Shown: positions 1-10,555 of the stretch, piece after piece
How positions within the stretch are numbered: the first letter of the stretch is position 1
How the letters are laid out: every line of letters starts with the position of its first letter
Source: Cryptomeria japonica
Taxonomy: Eukaryota > Streptophyta > Pinopsida > Cupressales > Cupressaceae
Direction: 5' to 3'
DNA length: 64,000 nucleotides
Assembly (NCBI RefSeq): GCF_030272615.1
Contig: NC_081407.1
Span: forward strand, 380,825,179-380,889,178
Notes under the pieces: model-generated
The model's input: the letters and a program-made list of their open reading frames with translations, nothing else
Databases searched by the model: none
What the model was told of the DNA's origin: nothing
Translations under genes and position numbers: made by a program

Positions 1-1978
1 ATTTGCAGACAACACAACCATCTTGGTTGAATTGGATGAAAAAACTCTCTCTACCTTAATGATGAAAATGGATATTTTTTTGAAGCTTTTGGGAATATAA
101 TCTCTTTACCCGAATATTTTATGTTGGGCTGGGGTAGCCAACCCCCTCACTAGTTTAGTAAGTATTCTTTAATGTGGGGGGTAGAGGAGGGGGGGGAGGG
201 GGCACTAAGTGTCAATTAAGGTACCGAGGCATTCCATTTTCCATATCACCAAACCTTTAAGATATGTGGATTTGGATAAAAGAAAATATTGATACAAAGT
301 TAAGTAAATGGAATAAGCAATACTTAACAATGGCTGGGAGGATGCAGGTATGTTAGAAGATTTTATCCTCATATAATATCTATTATACCTCTACCTGGAT
401 CTTCAATAATTATATGTTCAATTATATTCAGAAGCAGATAAGGGGGTTTATTTGCTTTGATGGTAAAGGTACCAATTTTACCAACATGCAACCAAATGGA
501 AGTGGTGCACTATGAGCAAAGACAAATGAGGTCTTGGTTTAAAAGACCTAAGGTTGCAAGGATTATCTCTTGCAGCCAAATGGATATTTAAAGCCCTTCT
601 AGGGGATGGACCTTGGAAGATCCTTATAATACACAAAATTTCAATTTCGTCCCAAAACAAAATACAACTTGGAAGTCCTTACCTCTATGTGACTTTATTG
701 CTAGCCGATTCCCTATCAAACTAGTTGGCTCCACTGTATTTAGATCAATATGGAAAGCATGGGAAAGTGTTAGACATTTTTTTTTTCACAACAATATATT
801 ATTAATGAGGAAAATAAGGTTTGTGGAGAAAGATCGATTTGGTGGAAATTGAAACATAAGCACAAACCATTGGCATTACTTCAAGGTTGTTCAACCAGCA
901 TATAGGCTATTAAAGGGATTAAGAGATTTAGGGACATTATTGATGGAGGTCACCTATTATCCTAGAATGAAATTTTCTTAAAAAGCAATGTCTCCCAATC
1001 ACAATTGAGGACATATATTGTGCTTAGGGAGGCATGTTTCTCCCTCTCCCTTCCTAAAACTTGTGAAATTTGTGAAGATAGATTCACCCTTTACAAATGG
1101 GCTGATGGGTCTCCTCTCCCATGTATGAAAGATAAAGCTAAATACAAACAACTTGTTGACTCCAAGGAAGTTTTTACTCATTTGAATTACTATAGGAACA
1201 ACTTGGATACCTTTGTTTGGTAGAAAATGCTAGTCACCTTATGGAGTAGGCACGTGGAGCCTAAAAAAAGGTGCTTTTTGTGGCGCCTCCTATTGCATAA
1301 GTTACCTATTCACAAACTTGATGGGGATGTTAATATTTGTAAATATTGCAAACTTCTCGAGATAGTGAAGCATATATTCTTTGAGTGTTTGTTTACAAAA
1401 GAGGTCTATAACATTTTTGGTATTTTTCTTAACCTTAATATTAGTAGTTGGGAGATTGTAGTGGGCTTGTGTCAATTCTCAAGAAGGATTCTAATTTCTT
1501 TTGGTCTATTCTCTTTCTTGAAATTCTATGGTTGATTTGAAATTTTAGGATTAAAGATGTTTTTAGTGGTGGGGAAAGATTGCGTGTTGAGTCTCTCAGG
1601 AGACTCATAACCCATGATGTTGCTTGGCAGGTCACAGTGATAATGAGACTTTCAAAGGACACATTTGAGAAGCTGCTACATGATGGCACTGTCAGAGAAA
1701 TATCATGTGGCTTCTCTTGGTCCAGGCAAATAGAGGAAACAACCCCTTTCGAGATTGGGATAACCAACTTCATTGCTGATTTGGAAGAGAAGCGAGAAAG
1801 AGAGGCAAGGGCACAAGCTAGAGAGCTTCCAATAGTTGCAGCAATTCCAATGATTCCTATTGCAACAATACCATTAGCCAAGGTGGTTATTGTTCCCAAC
1901 AAAGTTCAAAGGTGGATGGGGGGTCCATTAGGATGTACTATGTGGATTGATTATACAAGTGTTGATAACTTGGCCTGA
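1..1978 (+). pseudogene. LINE (non-LTR retrotransposon) ORF2 remnant, 5' end outside window
   Basis: This is the reverse transcriptase and C-terminal part of a plant L1-like ORF2, which would copy element RNA into DNA at a nicked target. At the window start the catalytic motif reads FADN instead of the expected FADD or YADD. Next come the thumb-type segment (around KLSKWNKQYL and AGR, about 300-350), the GLGLKDLRLQGLSLAAKW block (about 534-590) and a zinc-binding zf-RVT segment at 1227-1500 (KKRCFLWRLLLHKLP, then C-x2-C and H-x4-C). The last part, 1580-1978, is a LINE C-terminal tail ending in TGA. Several frameshifts and in-frame stops, for example near 115-175 and at 1221, show that it is dead. 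The catalytic Asp change is seen directly; the family assignment rests on the motif order. Confidence 0.88.
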
Positions 1979-2577
1979 GATAACACACATAATACATACA
2001 TGACAGTTCATTTTGTTAGTTGCTAATTTTGGTCTAATACGTGATGTAAAATTGTAATTTTTTTGTAAATAATTATAAAATACAACAAAGATAAAATATA
2101 AATAGACTTATACCAAATATGTTAGAATGAGAAACTGTTCAAAGAAAACGTAATGTAAATCTCTTATACTTAATACAAAAAAATATTTTTAAAAACGTAA
2201 ATATACATATAAAATATAATTATAATAAATTTAATTACCAAAAAATACTAAATTTTATATTAAATACACCATTAAAATAAAAATAAACAAAACAAAATAA
2301 CAACAATAAAATTAAATACTTTTCATCATATTAATCAATAGGTACATGCTTGTTTTATTGTATGGAAGTAAAATACCATCTTCTCACATCTTAAAACTTA
2401 GTAATTAATTCGCTACCCCTACCTAAACCTAATGCATGTTTTCCAAAACTTCTTTACACACTTTTTACTCAAACTTAAATATCATTAATTTCATGTTCTT
2501 CCTATTTTCGTCCAAATTTTCATGGAATGAAATATTTTATTTGTACAAAGAGTATGCATGCTTTGAATTTGTTGTAT
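1979..2577. other. AT-rich stretch, probable LINE 3' untranslated tail then intergenic DNA
   Basis: No coding potential is visible. The first 100 bases or so may be the 3' untranslated part of the preceding LINE. The rest is strongly AT-rich with A-runs, and no clear poly(A) boundary or target duplication could be fixed. Confidence 0.5.
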
Positions 2578-2588
2578 TAAACATGTTT

Positions 2589-3477
2589 TTTTTATATATT
2601 AGAAACCGAGAGTAAACAAAGAGTACAAGGAGGCAAGGCCTCAGAACAAAAAAGTTGTCACCGACTTAGGACAACATCAAAAAGAAAGCGAGTGTAATTG
2701 ATCAAGTATAGCTGCACAATACAATATGTGCATAGCAACGTCTGACAATAACTGTAAAAGAAAAAAGGAGCCAAAAGAGAACACATCAGTGCAGGATATC
2801 ATCATGGGCTCCAACCCATGCCGTCCATCCACACGGGCCTTCCATCCACACAATGTTCTTACAGTTCTGAAACTGAGCAAGCATCTCCACCTGGTCAAAA
2901 GAAGGCTCCCTGTTATCCTTGATCTCAATGGTCAACATCTTGAGGGCCTCTTCGAAGGAAGACAGGTTCTCCGCATTCCGTCTTCACTCATAGCCATCTT
3001 TCATCTCATAGATGAACATAGTAGCATGTCCATCTCTAAGAAACCTCAGGAGCTTGTTCCTTTCCAAGTTCATATTAATGGAAACCTGCACATCGATGTT
3101 AAAAAAGGTGAGTCATCGAAAAGACTCAGTAAGGGCCCTGACTTGGCCTTCAAACCTATCTTCATTCCTTATCTTCCATATATACCAAAGAATGTTAGTA
3201 GAAAGAATAAACCAAAAGATATTAGCATCCTTCTTAAGCCCCTGAATATAACCAGAAATGATTTTCATAATGTTCACAAGATCGGGGATAGAGAAACCAA
3301 ACATTAACCAGATCTCCTTAGCAATAGAGCAGTCAAAAATAATATGCCTGCCAATTTCAGGAAATTTACATATAGAACACAAATCAGCATTATATAGATC
3401 CTTTCTAAGAGGAAGCCTGTCAAGCATCATGAACCATTTAAAGCATTTAATTTTGGGAGCAACTGGACTTTTCCAAA
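2589..3477 (-). mobile_element. 5'-truncated LINE insertion flanked by an 11-bp target duplication
   Basis: On the minus strand this encodes the zinc-binding tail of a LINE ORF2. The open segment at 3113-3484 carries WKSPVAPKIKCFKWFMMLDRLPLRK, abbreviated here as KIKCFKWFM, then C-x2-C and H-x4-C, the same order as in the LINE at the window start. The minus-strand 3' end is an A-run, seen as T's at 2586-2593. The 11-bp direct repeat TAAACATGTTT lies at 2578-2588 and again at 3478-3488, which is what target-primed reverse transcription leaves. The reverse transcriptase core is missing, so the copy was 5'-truncated on arrival. Frame breaks after about 3110 show later decay. Confidence 0.88.
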
Positions 3478-3488
3478 TAAACATGTTT

Positions 3489-4709
3489 GATAAAAATGAT
3501 GTTTGATATATGAAACCATCTTGATAACAATATTTATTTAATAATCATATTAAATTTAATATAATTTTGTTAATGCATAAAAATATAAATAATATATTTT
3601 TGAATCATAAATATCAAAAAAGTCAATAATCTTTTATGTATGTAAAAATAAATTTTGATCTTATAGAATTGAGTTTTTATATGTAAAAGTGAACTATAAC
3701 TTATTAGATAATGATTGTATGACCAAATTTATCTTGTATTGATATTTTATGTATTAAATAAATTGATAGTATTTAAAAAAAATCCAAAAAATTATTGATT
3801 ATAAAATCATGTTATCTTTAGTACATAGTTAAGTTAATTCATTCAACAATGATGAATTGCAATAGAAGATTATATACATAAATATAATATGATTAGGATG
3901 ATAATGCAAATTGATGATAAAATTAAGATGTTCTACAACTCTACTATTTTGTGTGAATACTTATGTAATATTTTCTAAGTCACCTAACATGATTTAAATC
4001 AGTTAATGAATGTCTTTAAATACAACAACAATAACAACATAAAAATGCAATATGCAGATTAACAATGAATAGTCAAAGTTATTGACAAAGTATACATTTT
4101 GTTTCCCCCATATTTGGCATACCTAAAATTTGAATTTCAAATTGATCTCAATGTTGAATGAAGATCCAATAGGTGTTTATGCGTAAGCAGTGAGCAGGCA
4201 ATCCAAGGTCATTGCCAGTCAAAATATGAAAAATGGATGAATTTTGGAAATTACCAAGAATTGAGGGAATTAATTTGATAGACATGTCCTTAGCATCATT
4301 TTGTGTCATCTGGCCAATTTTCACCTAAACCCAATTCATATTTTGCTATATATTAAACCTTCAAATTTTGGTGTTTGTCGCCTAAAAATGATTAAAATCT
4401 CTCATTTTATGATTTGTAATGAGGAGTAAATAATTTTGTTGGCCTGTTTCCCTACCATCAATGCGCGTTTTGAATTTCAGGACTTAACTCCCTACTGTTT
4501 GGAAGATATGGTCATTTTTCTCAAGCTTGAGCATTAAATTTAAAATATTTAAATTATTTTTCAAATAAATAATTTAATATTTTAGATTATTTTAATATTT
4601 TGGTCATTTGAGGGAAAAAGTTGTCTAAAAATGTCATTTTCATTTCTCCTTTATTCTCCTCCGTGGTCAATGGGTTCTGGAAGTCAAGGTCATAGTCTTT
4701 GAAAGAAAT
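3489..4709. other. AT-rich intergenic DNA
   Basis: No gene, RNA or recognisable element is seen. Only short spurious reading frames occur. Confidence 0.6.
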
Positions 4710-4937
4710 GGTTAAAGATGCTCCATTTTTTAGCATTTTTAACCCATAATCATAACCTTTGAGAAAAAAATGGTTAGGAATGCTCTGTTTTCGAGCATTC
4801 TTAACCCATATTTATAACCTCTCACAAAAAATGTTAGGAATGCTAAAAAATGGAGCATCTCTAACCTTATTTTCTTACCTTGTGGGCCCGCCTTGTCAAG
4901 AAGATTAGAAATGCTCCCTTTTGAAGCATTCTTAACC
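4710..4937. repeat. Array of four tandem hairpins
   Basis: There are four imperfect inverted repeats at 4710-4744, 4772-4806, 4833-4865 and 4903-4937. Each is built as GGTTARGAATGCTC, a 6-10 base loop, then the complement GAGCATTCTTAACC. Arm matches are about 12/13, 13/14, 10/12 and 11/14, and the units start 61-70 bp apart. The loop of unit 3 is a different A-run while its arms still pair. No coding frame crosses the array. Confidence 0.8.
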
Positions 4938-5249
4938 TTTCCATAAGAGTTTTTGTGTGTACAAAGAAAATGCAATCTTATGGATTTTTGTAAGAAAGAT
5001 TACACCACGAACTACAGTGGTAGACAAACATAAAAATCATGGACTCAAGCAAAGGTGCAAGTTGTTTGACATAACGACATGATTAATACACAGGCAAATC
5101 ACAAAAAATGGAAGGAGTTGATTGCTAAAAGTACAGACAATTCACGTGAATTGTTTGATATAATGCATATATGATACGTGTTCGCTAGAATGCATTGAAT
5201 AAATAACATTTTGCAATGCAAATCATACACATTAAAGATATGATCAATG

Positions 5250-6880
5250 CAGATGTAAGACCGAGTTCCACTATATTCAGGTGAGAGCTTTGAAACAGGT
5301 TATGGACATTCGTCAAAGCATAAAGGGTAGAGGAATTTTGTTAGCCATGGTAGTTGCAGCTGCTTTGGTAGACTTGTATGCAGAACGTGGAGCTCACACA
5401 AAGAAAGCGAACTATTTGATAGAATGTTTCAAAGAGATGCCATCTCATGTAATGAAATGACTGTAGTGAATGTGCTCAAAATGGGTTTTGCAAGGAAGAT
5501 CTCAAAGTCTCTGAACTCTACAAGCTTTGTTTGTGCTTTATGGTTGTGGTCAACCTTCCAATCACATGGTGGTTATCTTGAACGAGATAGACTTGTGTTG
5601 GAGCATTTGTACCACTGATATAATGTGCAAAATATGAATCATGGACAACATACTTGAACTATTTGAAAGAATTAATGAGAAGTGGTATAAATCATGAGCC
5701 CGTAGTTCGATTTTATATGGCTGTGATTATGGCAGTATCCATAGCGAAATGGGATACGGGCATAAAAGTCCAAGATTTGACTATGTTTTTATTTTGAACC
5801 TCATTTCAACCATATCAAATAAGCCTTCACCAAGTTCCATTTCCACAAGTATATGAGCCATTGATTTCATTAAAGAAGTGAGCGATTAGAAAATCCTAGG
5901 AAAACTCCAATGTTGTTTCCAATCGCTCACACAATTTGTTCACTCCAGAGTTACTAAGGTAAAGCGGGAAGCTTCACCCACACGGGTTGGGTAGACGACT
6001 TCTCAACCTTTGAATCGAAACCAGGTGTCCAGCCCTTCGAAGCAAGCATCGACAACCCGGGGAGCCAACTCTCTTTGTGATCAGAGCACCACCTTCACAA
6101 ACACTATCCATTGAGGTTTTAACAAGATTAGCCGGGGAAGGCCCATACCGTCGACTACCTGAGTAACTGGAGAAGAATCCTTCTAGACTATCGATGGAAT
6201 AAGAGCTGACCGAAACTACTCTGTGCACCTTCGACTGTGAATCCACAAACACCTTCACTCGATCTGCCACACCCACCGTGATGGAGGTTGAGCCATCAGC
6301 CGTAGATCTAATGCTTGCAGTAGACAGGAATGAATGTTCGTATTTCAAATAGAAGCCACTCCAAACCAAAGAAGACCACCTTTATTTCAGAATATGGAGC
6401 CACTATCGCAATGAATCCGGAAATGTATGAATGCCTTAAAGAAACGTGGTCTCATTTAATGCAATGATTGCAGGATATGCACAAAACCAGTCACAGGCAT
6501 TCATCAAACCGTAGAGAATAGAGTAATTTAGGCAGATGTTGTAGTTGCAACTACTCTGGTAGATATGACTGCAAAATCGTGGGATCATAGCCAATACCGT
6601 GAGATGTTTTATAGAATATCATGAGGCAAATCATGGGAAGCATAGACAAACCACGCTAACTGTCTGATAGAATGCGTCCAAGAGATGTCATCTCATCGAA
6701 TGCAATATTTGCAAAGAATATGCACAAAATAGATTTAATGGCGTCGCTGCCATTGTCACTGCACACGCAAAATGTGGAAGTACTAATAAGGCTTCAGAAA
6801 AATTGGCAAAAATGTCTCAAAGAAGTGTCGTCTCAAAGAATGAAACGAAAGGATTGAAGAATGTGCACAGAATGGATCAC
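5250..6880 (+). pseudogene. Decayed PPR (pentatricopeptide repeat) gene, interrupted
   Basis: Fragments of a plant PLS-type PPR protein, a class that binds organelle RNA, can be read in shifting frames. At 5345-5450 there is a run like LLAMVVAAALVDLYAERGA followed by LIECFKEMPSH, which matches the usual ALVDMYAKCG...LFD-MP pattern. At 6440-6530 the segment like FNAMIAGYAQNQSQAF is seen, then ADVVVATTLVDM, and at 6660-6720 DRMRPRDVISSNAIF. Many frameshifts and stops rule out function. A GC-rich block at about 5960-6370 splits the remnant. A similar PPR remnant lies at 9.5-10.1 kb on the other strand. Confidence 0.75.
5960..6370 (-). other. GC-rich block of unknown origin with a 131-codon open frame
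   Basis: This segment is about half GC while its surroundings are near one third. It sits inside PPR remnants, and almost all of it is open on the minus strand (5974-6369, 131 codons). I do not recognise the translation. It is Ser- and Arg-rich, with no clear domain or signal peptide. It could be a fragment of a transposable element or of an unrelated gene captured by one. I could not find target duplications at its edges. Confidence 0.4.
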
Positions 6881-8966
6881 ACAAGGAAACTCTCAAAATT
6901 TATTGGTGAATGAATATCTCTTTGTCAAGATGGTGGGAATGCATAAGAGATAGTTAAGCATATAAATCTTCCGAGTAATTAAACTTTGACTTCATCTAGT
7001 TGAATTGAAAATCACTTTGTATTTATTCTTGGAATTTTATAAAGTTTGATGTACCACAACTCACTATTTAAGGGTGTGAGTGTGAGAAAATTTGGTTATC
7101 TCCAAACTCTTTTATGATGGTTAAAGTTTATCTTTATAGATGAGTCATATCGTGGTGCAAATTTCAATGTACTAGCATTCTAACTTGTAAATTATGGCAC
7201 TTTCAAGAAAAGAATGAGAAGGACAAGCTCAAAGTCTCTAGAAACTACAATGTAAGTGGAAGTTGTGACACCTAATGAATATTCAAGAGATTGTGTTTGT
7301 GAGCTTAATTTGAAGCATGATTAGATCCAAAACTTTAGTGAGAAGCCAATATGATTGAACTTTATTAATGCATTGGCTCCAAAGGCATAGATGTTTCAGT
7401 ATGCAGCTACACTCCATAGTGCAAACAAAGATGGATAAGCACCTTGCCATGATCCTAACTTGAAAGTTTCAAGATGTTCTTTTGAAGAAGTGGCTATGCT
7501 ACTCATTGTAACTAAAGGTTAGAAAGTAGACCTTATTCATGCAAAAGTGAAGTAGTTTCTAACTAAGCTCTTTTTGGATAAGAACGAGTTAGTTATTAAC
7601 CTATCCAAAGTTAGTTACTAAAGTGGTTATTCTGGGAAGCCTATAAAGGCAAGGCTATTTGCAATGTAAGGGGGGGACTCTGACAGAGGGGGAAAACTCT
7701 GCAAAATTTTATAGAGAAACTAAGCGAGATCTTTTGATGTTCATACCTTTGTACTAATGTGTTTTTGAACTTGTATATTTTCAAAAATAATAATGAAGAA
7801 TGCATTGAGTTCGTGTGTCTTGAATGCATTCATGAGTTATTGTTACTAATTTCTCGTATGTTGAATTAGCAATCCCTTTATGTATTGGTGAAATCTATTG
7901 ATGAAACACATCATTTCATGGTATCTTGACTTGCATGTGCTAATACAACATGTCTCTTCGTGTGTTGAGGTTTATTGTACTTCTTTCATCATTGTTGCAT
8001 GACTACCCTTTTTTATGGTAACCCCTTTTGTGATTGTTATTATTTATGGAATCCTACTTGGTGTTCGTATGTCTTTTAGTAGGGTTTCTGTTATTAATCT
8101 TGTTTAAGTTCTATGTGTTTCTCCTTTATGTACTTTCAGGTTAAAAGTACACAAAAATCCTAAATACTCCTATCATACGAGGGAGCTGCCCCTCTCAAAC
8201 ACAGAGGAAGATTGTGGTTTCACTCGAATCTCTCCAACTGTTGTAACGTTTGTCACTGCTCATCGGACAAACAGGGTCAGTTTCAGATAAACGACCACAT
8301 TGACAAATCTGTTTACCAACACATTTAAAATTTGATGTTTAAATTAGGAGCTGCAAAAATGTTAAATCAATTCTACACCTATGAATATAATCTAAGACGA
8401 CAAAGAGGAAATCCAAGAAGTGAGATCAATCTTTAGAAAAAAGTGACAATAAGATCAAGATATACTAATATGATGAAGTGTATTCATTATAAAATCAATT
8501 ATAAATTTGTTATTTTATAAAAATACTCTAATCAAAATACAAAGAGCACCATTTCACACTTCTACAAAATTCTTATCAAATCTTTTAAGTTGTGATTTGT
8601 TTTATGGCACTAAATTGATTTTAAAACTTTGGTTGTGAAGGATAACAAGATCATCTAAAATTTAACATGAAAATGATCATAGAGCCCTTAAGATAGCTCT
8701 TGGTTGTTGCTTCAAATAGACTACGTAGTGAGTTCAACTCTTGATTTATCAACTGTGTGAATAAAAGTCCCTTGAAAGATCACAAAATTCATCCTTTAAA
8801 AATTTAAGCTCTAAAGCACTAGACTAAATTCTATCTTAAAAAGAACCAATAATCATAAAGGCTAACTTCATCGACATGTGAAGTGACCCTAACAACAAGA
8901 TTGAACATTTCAAATAGTCAGTGTCTAATTAGTAGGCTTTTTACCATTAGCACTAAAGTCATTGAT
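6881..8966. other. Intergenic DNA, possible LTR-like piece at 7560-7830
   Basis: No gene is seen. A motif CCTATAAAGGC at about 7639-7649, followed by GGGGGGGACTC and a pyrimidine-rich tail, resembles an LTR promoter and leader, but no paired LTR, primer-binding site or target duplication was found. Position 8160-8290 is a less AT-rich patch with no recognisable content. Confidence 0.35.
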
Positions 8967-9071
8967 GCTTTCGTAGCCAAGAAGCAACCTAACGTGAAGT
9001 TGCTTTCGTAGCCAAGAAGCAACCTAACGTGAAGTTGCTTTCGTAGCCAAGAAGCAACCTAACCTGAGGTT
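8967..9071. repeat. Three tandem copies of a 35-bp unit
   Basis: Copies are at 8967-9001, 9002-9036 and 9037-9071. The first two are identical and the third differs at two bases. Across each join the sequence GTTGCTT is followed nine bases later by its complement AAGCAAC, so the unit also forms a small hairpin. Confidence 0.93.
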
Positions 9072-9250
9072 GCTTTTTCCACGAAAGCAGAAGTGGCAGC
9101 CCGTTCTGCGTTTTAGCAGTCAACGGTAAACACTGGATTTTTTGCAACATGGATGACGTGATAAAGAGCCTTAAAGTTCTATCATAATACTACCGAAATA
9201 GCCTTTTGACCATCCTTATGCACTTGACTAGAACCACATTAATAAAACAC

Positions 9251-9472
9251 TTTCCTTGAACAGGGACTCATTTGGGTGTTATACAGGGATTCCTTTGGAT
9301 GTTATACAAGATCTCCTGTAAGCACACCAGCCATTTAATAATTTTCTTGAATATCAAGTAGATGCGAAGGAGCAAAACTCTTTCTTCGGACAGGGTCTCC
9401 TTTGGATGTTATATGAGAAAAATTTGTGTAAGAACAACAGGCATTCAATAATTTTCTTTGAACATGTCAAGG
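9251..9472. repeat. Imperfect direct duplication of about 100 bp
   Basis: 9251-9358 and 9379-9472 share blocks in the same order: CAGGGACTCATTTGGGTGTTAT, abbreviated here as CAGGG..TTTGG.TGTTAT, then a GTAAG..CA segment, then CATTTAATAATTTTCTTGAA. They differ by small indels. No coding potential is seen. Confidence 0.6.
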
Positions 9473-9539
9473 TTTTTCTGGGAAAACCCACCTGCTTCCC
9501 AGCCGGACTGCATGCCTGTGTTTATGATATATATGAGGC

Positions 9540-10110
9540 TTATGATGGTAATCTTGGAGACATTCTGTCAAACAGTTTACGTGCCATCTCAATGCTTCCA
9601 CATTTTGCATAAATGTCTACCAGGGCAGTTGCAGCTACAACATCTGACAGAATGCTTGTATTGTTTGTCCTGTGATGGATGTCCATACCCTGTTCCAATT
9701 CTCCCATTTTGGCACAGGCAGGGAGGATGTTGGCAAAGGTTGCAGAGTCTGGCCTTACACCTGCCAATTGCATTTGGTTGTAAGTTCATAAATCCTTTTC
9801 AACAAACGCATTTTGTGCATATCCTGGAATCACAGCACTCCATGAGATCACATTTCTTCGAGGCATGAGGTCAAACAGTTTACGTGCATTGTCTATGCTT
9901 CCACATTTTGCATGCATTTCTACCAGAGGATTTCCAACTGTAATATCTGATAATAATCCCCCTTCCATTAGGCTTTTATGGATGCTTAAACCCTATTTTA
10001 AAGCTCCCATTTTGCGTAGGCCGGGAGTATGCTAGAAACCTGTTGGTTGCTTATGGTGAAACGGTGCGACTGTAGCGTGTGGATACCCATATCTTCTGTC
10101 CGCTGCAGCA
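9540..10110 (-). pseudogene. PPR protein gene fragment
   Basis: On the minus strand at least three degenerate 35-residue helical repeats can be read: ILPAYAKMGALK near 10020, then NPLVEMHAKCGSIDNARKLF and MPRRNVISWSAVIPGYAQN (9786-9968), then GVRPDSATFANILPACAKMG and ALVDIYAKCGSIEMARKLFD (9540-9773). This is the P-L-S order of plant organelle RNA-binding PPR proteins. Stops at the joins (for example after 9786 and in the 10000 region) and the missing start and C-terminal E/DYW domains mark it as a dead fragment. The repeats are better kept than those at 5.2-6.9 kb, so it is probably younger. Confidence 0.85.
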
Positions 10111-10555
10111 ACCATTTTCCTTGAGACGCTACCTAGGTATCGATCAAACGCTTACGGGCATCCAGTAAAATTTCCACGCGGAAACAGAGTTTGGATTTTG
10201 AACGAAAGGAAAGAGCCCATATCCGCCACCTAAGCGTTCAAAAGTTGGTGTAGTTTTAAGCCCAGTCCAATTAATCTATTTAAATTGGCGGGTAAAGGAA
10301 ACGGTCAATAGGTCCTTTTAATCTATAAGCCATAAACCAATTTGTAATTGGATCCATCTTCAACTGGCCGACACGGTGGATGGATTCTAGGGAACAGAAC
10401 ACGCTATAATTTGAAGCTTCTCACGGGATTCAAATCGTTTGGTGTTTCATTCCCACTTAATTACTTTTCTTTTGCGAACGCTAGGAAGGAATCATATTGG
10501 CGAAGCAAATCAAATAAAGAAGCATCTTAAGATTTAGCAGAGCCTAAAGGGGATC
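10111..10555 (+). promoter_or_regulatory. Upstream region of the formin gene
   Basis: No coding frame is convincing here. It is less AT-rich than the intergenic DNA, and a TATA-like CTATAAT lies at about 10403-10409, some 150 bp before the formin ATG. Promoter status is inferred from position only. Confidence 0.35.
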
